DNA of 64,000 bases from Cacajao melanocephalus (lineage: Eukaryota > Chordata > Mammalia > Primates > Pitheciidae), in the NCBI GenBank assembly GCA_963573385.1, contig CAUYLG010034895.1, positions 124,001 through 188,000 of the forward strand. The letters are read 5' to 3'. Positions within the stretch are counted from its first letter, which is position 1, and every line of letters starts with the position of its first letter. Below, piece by piece: positions 1-64,000 of this stretch. A program made the position numbers and the translations under genes. The notes under the pieces are model-generated. The model was not told where the DNA came from. It saw only the letters and a program-made list of their open reading frames with translations, and made no database searches.

Positions 1-394
1 TAAAAAGAATGAATTAATTAATAAAACATATCAAGGGTTTTAAGACTTGTTTTGAGCCTGCCTTATTGTGGAAATTGCATGCACCTGGTTTGGCAAATAA
101 ATTCCAAAACCTTTATATATTTGTAAATATTTTGCACTTGCTATTGCTGTACTTTTTCAGCAGGCCAAATTTAGAAGTGAACTGACCTTATTTGATCAAA
201 GGGAATGGTGAAAAATAACCTAGTGACAATTCACTGAGGTTTAGTGAATTCACTGAATTTACTAAGCAACAGAAATATTCTAAATTGATGTGCTTATCCC
301 CTACCCTCTGTGTGATTTACTCTCAGAGACAAAGGCTGTACATGTCTTTCATCTACATGAATTAAGTCTTCAAGTATTTTATGAGTACAGAAGT
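1..394. other. No feature recognised
   Basis: AT-rich non-coding sequence. It could be distal TRMT5 3' UTR if the transcript is long, but nothing in the sequence decides this. Confidence 0.5.
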
Positions 395-612
395 AACAGT
401 TAACAACTACTGTATTACCTGTGTCCCAGGCACTGTGCTTCATGCTTCTTTATTACCTAATCCTCAGAACAGTTCTATTATTTTCCCCATTTTAACAGAT
501 GGGGAAGCTGAGACAGAGGTTAGGTAAGTAAGTTGCCAACAGTCACATAACTTAAAAATAGCAGAGCTGAGATCTGAACTGAGGCAGGCAGACTCCAGAA
601 TCCATGCTCTAG
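395..612 (+). repeat. MIR SINE
   Basis: Near full-length MIR pattern: CCAGGCACTGTGCTTCATGC, then a CCCATTTTAACAGATGGGGA core and a GACTCCAGAATCCATGCTCT end. Old and diverged. Confidence 0.8.
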
Positions 613-1503
613 AGATGACTGTCAAACAACAGCTGTGCTAAAACTAGTCCTGGGTAGCTGAACTTTGTAAGACTTCCAGGAAGTTCTACAGATCAAGTAT
701 CTAGATCTTTTATGGGATATAAATGACATCAACTAAATGAACTTGTTGACGTCCTAAGAGAAGTTGTGACAAATTCATGATGTAGAAAATGATTTTACTA
801 ACTATACTTCCCTTTAAGCAGATATTAATGGTACAGAATGCATTTACATCATAGTTAGTATGCACAATTACTTAGTATTTCTTAATTTGATTCAACGAAT
901 ATTTCACCTACACTTCTCTTAGAAGCTGTCTTTAGGCTGTCAACAGGTTGTCAGGTAATTATTTTAAAATCCAATTATTAAGGTGGCAGAAAACTTGTCA
1001 AAAAGTTAACAAAATTAAAAATTTTATCAAATGAGCTTTCTAGCTGTCATTTTCTAGTAGATTCATCAGGAACTCATTTACTAGGTATCACATCTGAAAG
1101 TTTAGGGTGGACCTAGATTTAAATAAAGGATAATCACATATTCACCTATCTACTCTGAAGGAAAAGGGGGAAGTTAAAATGTTAATTGATACATTTAGGG
1201 ATTCTGTTTCCTTTACAATTACATATTGCATATTTTGTCCAGAGTAACTAAAGGGAGACAAGACTCTTACTACTTTACATGTATGAATAAGAACATCATT
1301 TGTACACATACTTTATAACCTAGGACATCAATGTACTATACTTGGATTGAGTTTCAAAACAATTTGAATTTAATTCCTTTAAGTAAGGAATGAGGGCTCC
1401 AATTTGTTACATCCCTATACTGCTTACTATTTATTGCCTTCATTTGCTTACATGACCTGCCAGACTTCTGAAGGCATTTGAATTTGTAATTAATTATCTA
1501 GAT
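613..1503. other. No feature recognised
   Basis: AT-rich non-coding sequence downstream of TRMT5 with no recognisable repeat or gene. Confidence 0.5.
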
Positions 1504-1616
1504 TAGGGTTCTTAAACATTTTCTGTAGGGCCAGATAGTAAATATTTTAGGCTTTGCATGGTAACAAGCAAAATTGAGGATATTACTTACAGAACAAGGT
1601 AAAGCAAATTGCCCCA

Positions 1617-2160
1617 CTTTTTTTTTCAAACTGTATCCAGCTTTATTAAAAGATACTTTCCATAAACAATCATGGTATTTCAGGCAGGACAGGGCAGACA
1701 ATCATTAACAGTATGTAACTTTCAAACTCCTTTCTTCAATGGACTGCCAAAAACCAGAAAGCCACTATAAAACCCAATGAAATCTTCATCTGATGCTCTG
1801 AACAGGGATGAGGGTTGACATTTCACATTTAGAATGTTGTTTAACAACTTTTCACAAGCTGGCCCTTTCAGGTAGTGAAATGAAAATGGCAGAAGTTATC
1901 TGAAGAGCCACAATCTAGAAATGGAACCACTTCTCTTTTGACAGGTGCTTTGTCATCTAATTCAACATCAAAATAATTTACACCCTACTGTATTTTAAAA
2001 AATACAACAAAATCCACTTTTCTTGTTTTGCTATAATATGCTCTGGTAATAAAAAATAAAATGTGGGTTCATGTGATATACATGGCACTCCAAATGCTGT
2101 TGTTACAACCACAACAGTGATCTGTGATGTGCCAAACGAAGTGTGAAATGATGACAGTCA
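1617..2160 (-). pseudogene. Candidate processed pseudogene of unidentified mRNA
   Basis: Read on the minus strand, the segment ends with AATAAA, 15 bases, then a run of nine A (plus 1617-1625), which is canonical mRNA 3'-end architecture copied into DNA. It sits inside the transposon at 1504-2874, where that element's consensus is interrupted. Upstream there are open stretches, for example VNYFDVELDDKAPVKREVV, with stops around them. I do not recognise the parent gene. The 5' boundary is approximate and no target duplication was found. Confidence 0.5.
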
Positions 2161-2217
2161 CATTCAGTATGTGTTGCAACCACTCAACTCTGCTTTTGTA
2201 TCAAGAAGGCAGCTGCA

Positions 2218-2319
2218 GTCCTCACTTCAGCAGCACATACACTAAAAAACTGGAACAATATAGAGATTGGCATGGTCCCTGCGCAAGGATGACATGCAAA
2301 TTCATGACCGTTCTATATT
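2218..2319 (+). pseudogene. U6 snRNA retropseudogene
   Basis: Matches U6 along its length: CTTCAGCAGCACATACACTA, then GGAACAATA, GCATGGTCCCTGCGCAAGGA and TGACATGCAAATTCATGA. Several substitutions and a short internal deletion relative to U6 rule out function. It is followed by an A-rich tail and flanked by a 9-bp direct repeat CAGCTGCAG (2210-2218 and 2332-2340), so it was inserted by L1 machinery. Confidence 0.9.
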
Positions 2320-2351
2320 AAAGACAAAAAACAGCTGCAGATGATATGTAA

Positions 2352-2707
<356 letters not shown>

Positions 2708-2882
2708 CAATTCAATTTTTAAAATTGATATATAGATGTCATACAATTTTCACATATCACAAAATGTTCTATTTTTCAACCAGTGGAAAATGTAAGAACA
2801 TTATTAGGTCACAGGCCATATGAAAACAGGTTGTGGGCAGGATTTGGCCTGCAGGATATAGTTTGCCTCCCCTATTCTAAAT

Positions 2883-3284
2883 AACTTCATTTTTTATTAC
2901 TTTTATGGTGATGATAGTTAATTGGTAGTAAAGGAGCAGTAATATAAAGGACAACTACAAAGCAGTGTGCCTTCTTAGTCAGTACTCAATTACCCTGCCT
3001 TCATAAATGATTTCTGCTGAAAGAAAATATTTAATCATATTGACCTAATAAAAATTATATATAATTTAGATTATAAATTACATATTATAATTTAGATAAA
3101 ACAGGGAATGTGTTTCGTAGACTTATTTTAGTTAAAGTTTAATTTGTAATCCTCAATTTATAAAATAAGGCAAAGTACAAGGTTTCAGTAGTAAAAACGG
3201 AACACTAAAATTTTATTTCCTAATACAAATTATATTTTGCTACATGTAAGTCTGGTAGGGAGATGACAGAGAAAACATTTCCAA
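2883..3284. other. TRMT5: TRMT5 3' UTR or proximal downstream sequence
   Basis: AT-rich non-coding sequence directly following the TRMT5 stop codon on the minus strand. It holds AATAAA candidates but no further recognisable element. Confidence 0.6.
3212..3217 (-). promoter_or_regulatory. TRMT5: Possible TRMT5 polyadenylation signal
   Basis: AATAAA on the minus strand about 70 bases after the stop codon. It is the nearest canonical signal, but further AATAAA hexamers lie downstream (near 2892 and 449), so the 3' UTR may be much longer and include the repeats at 2900-400. Confidence 0.35.
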
Positions 3285-3370
3285 TTAAGTGTCTGAAGCA
3301 ATTTGTGTTTTTTCATCTGAAAAGGCTTCAGCTGTCCTCTGCCTTTTAAGAGGCGGATCTTCGCAATTCT
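3285..3370 (-). CDS. TRMT5: TRMT5 coding exon 5 and stop codon
   Basis: Encodes the last 28 residues (482-509), a charged tail with [14 protein letters not shown], and ends in TAA at 3287-3285. The acceptor is GTTACAG/AG. An AG two bases downstream would shift the frame and lose the tail, so the first AG is preferred. Confidence 0.93.
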
Positions 3371-5944
3371 CTGTAACAAATCCAGAAAACCTATTTTAGG
3401 TAAGATATTAACAGTTGAAGATACTCTTAAAAAAAAACCAATATAGGCATTTTTAAGATGTTTAATCTAGTCAACTTAGACATGAAATAACATTCTTGCA
3501 GATTTACTATTTTAATGAAAGAGCTTTCTATTAGACTGAACTAATACTGTACTAAAATTTGTTAAACAAGGAGGAACTAGTCACAACTGAATGGCAAGGT
3601 AACATTTAATTTTCCAGAAACTGCTCACCTGGATTTCTGGTCTGGTTCTTGTAGAGTACAGCAGCAGGAATCTGAAAGGTGATGCACAGCATTTCCTTGT
3701 TTGGGGCCACATTTCTTACCAGGTGAACTGAACTGCATGCCTCCAGGGAAATGCCTAACACAGCTCCAGCTCTTCGACGCACATCCTCAGTAGGGTTAGC
3801 ATCTTTGGAAAAGCTGTAGCAGTGCACTATAGGAAGGAGTTCACTGCTGCATGGCTGCTCATCTAAAAGTGATCGGAAAGCACTAAGAAACTCCATAGCT
3901 TTTGCTGGCAAGTTCATGACAATGTGCACAGAGGGTTTTCTTTCTTTTGACAGACTCAGCAGCTGCATTAACTCTTCTTTGACGGGTCCTTGGAGGAAGT
4001 CTTTCCCATCCAAGTTGAAGACTTTCACCTTTTGGTCCACTTTATTTAGTTTGCAATTGTGCAACAGCCATTTATGGGATTCAGGATTGAGATCATTGGC
4101 AAATACACTGCAGTTTTTCTTTGCTACTGGAATGGCAAAGGGCCCAACCCCAGCAAAAACATCAAATAGGACATCCCCAGGCTTGAGAAGTTCTGTGATA
4201 CGGCTGTGTTCTGTAGAGAGACGAGGATTCCAATAGACTTTTGAAAAATCAAACTCATAGGCGTAGTTGTTTTCTCGAACCTGAAGAAAAGTGTTATGCT
4301 TTTGGTTAATCTCCTTGGTCCTAAATCCTAACCATTGATATTGGATAGGTGTGTATACACACAGGCAAACACATACACATTTAAATTTACGACTATAAGT
4401 GCCAACAACACTGCATTTAAAGGCATTTAATTAGACTCCTGGTGTTTATGCTACTCCTAGAGCCATTTGATACACTGCATTAGACATATTGGTGAGAAAA
4501 AAGCATCTCTTCAAAGCCAAATGTCTCTCCATTTCAATCCTAAAGGGCCATGGCTATAAATTAGTTACCAAATGACATGAGCAATTTTTCAGACAGGCCA
4601 ACTAATTGGCTTGATTATACTCACTTATGTCACCAGATAGACAAGACCTACAGTTCTGAAACAATACACCACCCATATCTTCATGGTGGGTAGCCAAGTT
4701 GCAGATAGTACTTCCTTGCAGCAAACAAGCGTCCCTCCTTATTTAGTTTTGTGTTCATAAAAGGGAGCTATGCTAGATGTGTCACTGAATTTTGAGGTAT
4801 TTTACTATGTTTTTAGACACCTACATGAACTTTGCAAATTTTGTCACTAAATTAGAGCCAGTGTATAGAATGAATCATTCCCAGATTCTCTTTCCTTTCC
4901 CAAATTTGAGTTTTCATGGGTAAACCAAATATATACAGTGAAGCTAAGTCTTGAACGAAAGACTCTGTAACATTTTTTTTTGGGTCTACTGTAGTAAACA
5001 CCTTAAAAAACAGAAAATAAAACTGAAGTTACAGTCATGGAGTATGACCTCAGCCATAATCTTAAACTCCTGAATTTATGGATGAAGAATCAAAGGCCAG
5101 AAAATTCCTAAGTTCTATAAATCTGATATATACATCTTCCATCTTCTGCTTTCCAGGACCCTAATTCCCAATTTGTACGTGTTTTTTTTTTTCCTCCTCC
5201 CAACCATAACAGATGCTTCTGGCAAATTACTAAGGTTACAGAAGTAGAAATGTTTCTGCAAATTTCTGCCAACTAAAAGTCTTTCTGAGTATAACCTAGA
5301 AGGTTTAAATATATTTCAAGAACTGTTTTAAACATACTGTTCTATAACTTGCTTTTTGTCACATATTGCTTTGTCAATTGTCCACTGTCAGCCTATCAAC
5401 AACTTATTTTAACAAATATGGAGCTAAAAAAACTTTAATGATGGAAATATTCTATTGTATCACTATATAAGAATTTAACCAATTCTTCTGAAAAGGCTTT
5501 ATCAATGTTATTCCATCCACAGCATACATAAGTGCTCACATTCTCACATACTCATAAGTATTTTAAATCTTTGTCATCTATTCTGATTCTAAGCATAATC
5601 TTGATATACACCTTACTTGGAGATAATAAAACATACCTTTGTTATCATGTTCTGTTCTCCAGATAGCACTTCCATTTGGAAATTTCGGTACGTATTGTCA
5701 ATATTATTTATTTTATTTACTGCTGAGGTGATTCCTGGATTTTTGTCAATCATAACCTGGCCTAAAAGAAAAAATGAAAATCCATAATACTGCATATTGG
5801 TTGCAAAATAAAGGCTAAAATTGTTAATAGGAAACAGAAATGAGTTGTATTTCTTTTGGTTGATAAAAAGTGCACCTACAGCGTAATGTGGCATGCAATT
5901 TAAAAAATTCAACAGATGACTAAAGTTAATGTTTGACAGTTGCC

Positions 5945-5988
<44 letters not shown>

Positions 5989-8900
5989 GTTGGGTACATT
6001 TTTAAAGAAAACATTTTGAGTTTGGGTTTACCTAATATTTTTCCATGTTTTACTAAATCTTTTCAAATGAACCAATAAACAAGGAACCAAAAAGGTAGAT
6101 CACAGGGAATTGGGAAAGAATGGAAAGAGATGTAAGGACCCTGGCAACAAATGGCCTCAGAAAATAGTAAAACATCTGCCAGTTCCACTGGCCTCTGGCC
6201 AAATGTCTGTTTTACTGAGGGTTTGGAACAAATGCCCCCACTTTAGAAATATATGACAGCAAAACAATGTTTCCAAAAAAAGGAGCATAGATTCTTCAGA
6301 GTCCTATCTCAATTAAATGTTCATTTATTTCAGAGCAGAAAAGCTACGGAACTGGCATACTGATGGCCTTCTGATGAATCTATTTTTTTAGTTAGCACTT
6401 TAAAAAGTTATAAAAATCCATATGCTATCTTATTGCATAAGATAACTTGATTTGTAAGTCAGCACACAGTACCCAATTATACAATATCCTGAAATACAAC
6501 CAGCATTTGTCCAATTTCTGATAATCAGATGCTTATTTTTGAATATGTCAATAAACGAATTAATCATTGTTCTTTCCCTTTCTGCTTCACAGTATTTGAA
6601 CTGAACTTTTAAGGTACAGAGTTTAGTTTGAAATGAGGAATGAAATTTATAAATTAAAAAAAACTATTCTGAAGGTCTATAGTAAAAGCTTTAAAATTAC
6701 TACTGTATGAAAATGTTTCAGTTTTAATGTATGAATGCCTCTATGAAATAAATTTTATAAAATAGGAATGCCAGAGGGATGTTTGAGTTAGGGCAGGCAG
6801 TGACTCATAGGAAAGCCTAGACTTGACATTTGTACCCAGTCACAATGACAAGGATCTGCTTAAGGATTTATGTTACCACTATCCATTATCACCCCCTTCA
6901 TCAATAAAAACAAAAGAAATGCATAATAGGACAGTATGATGTTTGACATACAGAGAGGCTCAAATAGTTGAATCAATGAAAGCATAAGTAAACATCTTGC
7001 ACTTTTGACTATAAAGTACCCAAATTTATGAAACCTAGTATTTAACAGCCCTGAAGGCCTAACAAGTCTCGTGTACCAAAAAGAACTTTGCTCAACGTAC
7101 CTGCCAAAGCATGTGATTCAAGTTTAATCTACACTGATGTACTGGTATACACAAAAGCCTGGACCAGTATTTGGAATTTGCTATGACTCTAAAGAAGATA
7201 TTCCAAAATGGCCCTCAAAAGAGAGTATGTAGCTCAAGATCTAGCTTAAAGTTAACATGATAAAATATTCTGCCTCTGTAACTTGACATTCAAAAAAATT
7301 TTTTTTTTTTTTTTGAGACAGAGTCTCGCTCTGTCTTCAGGCTGGAGTGCAGTGCCATGATCTTGGCTCACTGCAACCTCTGACTCCCTAAGGGATTCTC
7401 CTGCCTCAGCCTCCGAAGTAGCTAGGACTACAGGCGCGTGCCACCACACCCAGCTAATTTTTTGTATTTTTAGTAGAGACGGGGTTTCACCATGTTAGTC
7501 AAGATGGTCTTGATCTCCTGACCTCGTGATCCGCCTGCCTTGGCCTCCCAAAGTGCTGGGGCTGGGATTATAGGTGTGAGCCACCACACCAGGCCCCAAA
7601 AAAATAATTCTTAAAGCTAACATTAAAAACTTGCAAATTCTCTTCAAATTCACGAATATTACTATGACACACATACCAATTAAATGTTTGAAAGGCAGCT
7701 GATGATCTCGAAGGTTCAGGTGTGCAATATGTCCAACTCTGCTAAACCCTGAAGTTACATCTTGACCTTCAGGAAGCACAGCTCTCAAGATTTCTTCTGA
7801 CTTAAAGTTTTCGTATGTTAGTTCCAAATTATATTCAGAGATCTGTGGACTGACATTTAACTGCTCTAAAACACTGAGTTCTGCTTTCTCAAAGGAATCA
7901 TGAGTAAACATTTTATAGGGATCCAACATGACTAGCCTACTTTCTTTATCTTCTGGATCTTCAATTACACGTTTTACGCCTGGGCGCTGCAATGCTGCCC
8001 TTTTAAGGGATCGCATCAATTTATTGACTACTTCTTTCCTCACTTTAAGCACTGGAATGCTGACTGTCTTTTTAAAAGCTGTTCTATCAAGTTTTGTCAT
8101 GCCTCGGACATCAGACGGTGGTGAAAACAATTCAGAGTCTCTCACATGTGTTTCTATTTCTGGCATGGTTGAGAATATTTTTCTTTGACCCAATAAGAGA
8201 ATACCAGGTGCTTTTGAAAGCGTCTGTGTCAGGGATGTCCAAGCTAGTGGAATTAACGATTTTGATTCAGTTATGCTATGGCTTTCCAGTTTCAGAAGTC
8301 TTCTTGAGAATCCAAATGGCCTCCATAAGATCCTTTAAAAAAAAAAAAATTCACAGACAACAGCTTTTGAGAATAAAAATCTAAATTCTACTATCTCAAA
8401 TAACCTGCTAAATGCTGACAAATAAAACGTTTAGTGGTGTGTGGGAAGTATACTATCTTTTCCAGAAAAAGGTGACTTTTTCAGGAAGTCATATTAGTGG
8501 TAGATAATAGTGGTATATGTTAAATTTACACCTTCAACTCACCTGCTGCCAGTTCAGAGGGCTTAGTGACCCATCAGCCATACTCAATGATCCTCTACAC
8601 CCACAATTTTCTAGATAATACATTTGGGATTGGAAGGCTGAAGTATGAGTTAAATGGTCATCTCTAAATGAAATAGTCATTATATATGACCATTACTAGT
8701 GGCGATATTTATTAGGATAGTCTCGTGGGTGCTTACTGTGTCAGATGCTGTGCTAAATGCTTTATGCACATTATCAGTTTTGGGAGGTGTGCAGTATGGC
8801 ACCCTCATTTTGTAAATGAGTAAACTAAAGCTCAGAAGTTATGTAACCTACCCAAAGTCTCCCAGCTGGTAAGTGGCTAAGCATGGATTAAAACCTAGTT

Positions 8901-9412
8901 TTGACTGACTTCGGTGCTTGTGTTCTTAATATATTGCTCTGTTTGTTTTCGATACTTTTCTGCCACATGTTCTGCCTTTAACTAGAGGTTTCTGGATTTT
9001 GAGGACGAGAGTTTTGCTGAGTGTTAGATGCACAGTATCAGTTATTCACTGTCTTTTAAAATACCAACGAATTTACTTTTAAGGGAAAAGGACCCTGTCC
9101 CAGAATCCTGTAAAGCAACTTAGTCTAACTTCGCCATCAGAGTTGAAATTAGGTCTAGCAGTTGACCAGCTGGGTGACTCTGGATAAATTACTATGAATC
9201 TCGGTCTTCCCATCCGTAAAAGGTGGCGAAAGGCTTTTGAATCTTTCCTTACTATCCAGTAACTCTGACCTAAGGTCAACACCTGGGCGGGTGGGTGACC
9301 TCGCGACGTTTCCGTGACCAGGCAGTACGAGGCGGAGAGCAGCCCCAGGCGGACTGGTACCTCCCTTGGATCATTAGTCCCTACCGCGGCCGCCACCTTA
9401 CCAAAGCACCAT
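3285..9412 (-). CDS. TRMT5: TRMT5, tRNA (guanine-37-N1)-methyltransferase, complete coding region
   Basis: Five coding exons join to 1,530 nt (509 codons plus stop): 9412-9402, 8332-7677, 5761-5637, 4280-3629 and 3370-3285 on the minus strand. All introns are GT-AG and the frame stays open. The family methylates N1 of guanosine 37, next to the anticodon, using S-adenosylmethionine, in mitochondria and nucleus or cytosol. The start MVLW is followed by an Arg/Leu-rich segment (to about residue 20) that suits a mitochondrial presequence. The Trm5 N-terminal domains occupy about 80-250. The Rossmann methyltransferase shows the SAM loop [10 protein letters not shown] (304-313), the acidic motif NDLNPES (326-332) and the NLP motif (387-389). 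The C-terminus is a charged tail with LKRQRT. The length equals the human protein as I recall it. Identification is secure from the motifs and from the SLC38A6 neighbour; the species is not. Confidence 0.97.
3629..4280 (-). CDS. TRMT5: TRMT5 coding exon 4 (methyltransferase core)
   Basis: This 652-base exon encodes residues 265-481 and carries nearly the whole catalytic fold: the SAM-binding loop [17 protein letters not shown], the NLP motif, then the VHCYSFSK and [10 protein letters not shown] segments. The acceptor is TTCAG/GTTCGA and the donor CCAG/GTGAGC. Confidence 0.96.
4281..5636. other. TRMT5 intron 3
   Basis: Unique-looking AT-rich intron. No repeat, RNA gene or ORF could be supported. 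Confidence 0.6.
5637..5761 (-). CDS. TRMT5: TRMT5 coding exon 3
   Basis: A 125-base exon encoding residues 223-264 (from [10 protein letters not shown] to NMITK). The acceptor is TTTTAG/GCCAGG and the donor AAAG/GTATGT. The segment VMIDKNPGI is typical of Trm5 proteins just ahead of the methyltransferase fold. Confidence 0.95.
5946..5986. repeat. (AC)n microsatellite
   Basis: Uninterrupted AC repeat of about 20 units in TRMT5 intron 2. It generates a spurious Cys-Val reading frame on the minus strand. Confidence 0.98.
5987..7298. other. TRMT5 intron 2 sequence
   Basis: AT-rich intron sequence between the AC repeat and the Alu. Nothing else was recognised. Confidence 0.5.
7299..7596 (-). mobile_element. 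Alu SINE in TRMT5 intron 2
   Basis: Full-length Alu, reverse on the plus strand and therefore sense relative to TRMT5. It is flanked by CAAAAAAAT at 7291-7299 and 7597-7605. It lies about 80 bp from the exon 2 donor. Confidence 0.95.
7677..8332 (-). CDS. TRMT5: TRMT5 coding exon 2
   Basis: This exon encodes residues 4-223, including the end of the presequence and the N-terminal tRNA-recognition region. The acceptor is a T-rich tract ending AAAG before GATC; the donor is GGTATGTG after the codons for FKHLI. An internal Met (residue 60, MPEIETH) could serve as a downstream start for a non-mitochondrial form, but that is inference. Confidence 0.95.
8700..8942 (+). repeat. MIR SINE
   Basis: MIR landmarks: TTATTAGGATA, GATGCTGTGCTAAATGCTTT, CATTTTGTAAATGAGTAAAC and CAGCTGGTAAGTGGCTAAGC. 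In TRMT5 intron 1. Confidence 0.8.
9402..9412 (-). CDS. TRMT5: TRMT5 coding exon 1 (start codon)
   Basis: Only 11 coding bases (ATG GTG CTT TG) precede the donor GTAAGG. The ATG has G at -3 and G at +4. The Trp codon is split across the intron and completed by the first base of exon 2. Confidence 0.9.
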
Positions 9413-63877
<54,465 letters not shown>

Positions 63878-64000
63878 GTGTGTAAGTTATTAACAGATAC
63901 TTTTAGTTGATTTTTCACATTTCAAGTTTTAAGAGGTTTGTGTAACAGGGTCTCTTAGGTCTTTGTACCTGTAACTAATTAATTTTCATGAAAGTGCTAA

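Noticed and set aside
5613..6014. Minus-strand 133-codon ORF with a long Cys-Val run
   Set aside because: The Cys-Val run is the AC microsatellite translated. The only real coding part is TRMT5 exon 3 (5637-5761).

Overview
This window is mammalian, and specifically primate, nuclear DNA. The coding exons are small, bounded by GT-AG introns and scattered through AT-rich sequence dense with dimeric Alu elements, L1, L2, MIR, MaLR LTRs, a hAT element and endogenous-retrovirus remains. Two protein-coding genes sit head to head. TRMT5 (minus strand, complete CDS, 5 coding exons, 509 codons plus stop) encodes the tRNA guanine-37 N1-methyltransferase. SLC38A6 (plus strand, first 10 coding exons, 248 codons, running off the right edge) encodes a sodium-coupled neutral amino acid transporter family member. 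Compared with human SLC38A6 as I remember it, the exons carry about a dozen substitutions, so a non-human primate looks more likely than human. That comparison is from memory and needs an alignment.

Layout. 1-3284: sequence downstream of the TRMT5 stop, with a MIR and an old hAT-like transposon (about 1504-2874) that has itself received a candidate processed pseudogene, a U6 snRNA retropseudogene and an Alu. 3285-9412: TRMT5. 9413-9694: a 282-bp CpG-rich bidirectional promoter. 9695-64000: SLC38A6.

SLC38A6 intron 3 (13168-35338) is a repeat graveyard. It holds a MaLR LTR, a long sense-oriented L2 broken by five Alus, an L1 that contains both a second L1 and a pair of Alus, a lone ERV LTR, a short ERV provirus (two LTRs, Phe-type primer binding site, gag start and env tail, with the middle deleted), another MaLR LTR and a MER20-like hAT element. 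Intron 5 (38679-50872) holds an L1 3' end and three related non-Alu segments arranged both directly and inverted, which I could not assign to a known family. Introns 6-8 hold fragmented L1 and several Alus.

The two genes have separate roles (tRNA modification; amino acid transport) but share a promoter, so their transcription is probably linked. No prokaryotic-type systems or CRISPR arrays are present. The most unusual items are the unassigned repeat family in intron 5, the nested insertion stacks, the deleted provirus, and the tight packing of regulatory signals around SLC38A6 exon 1 (a palindromic RFX-like box on the splice donor and an overlapping upstream ORF).
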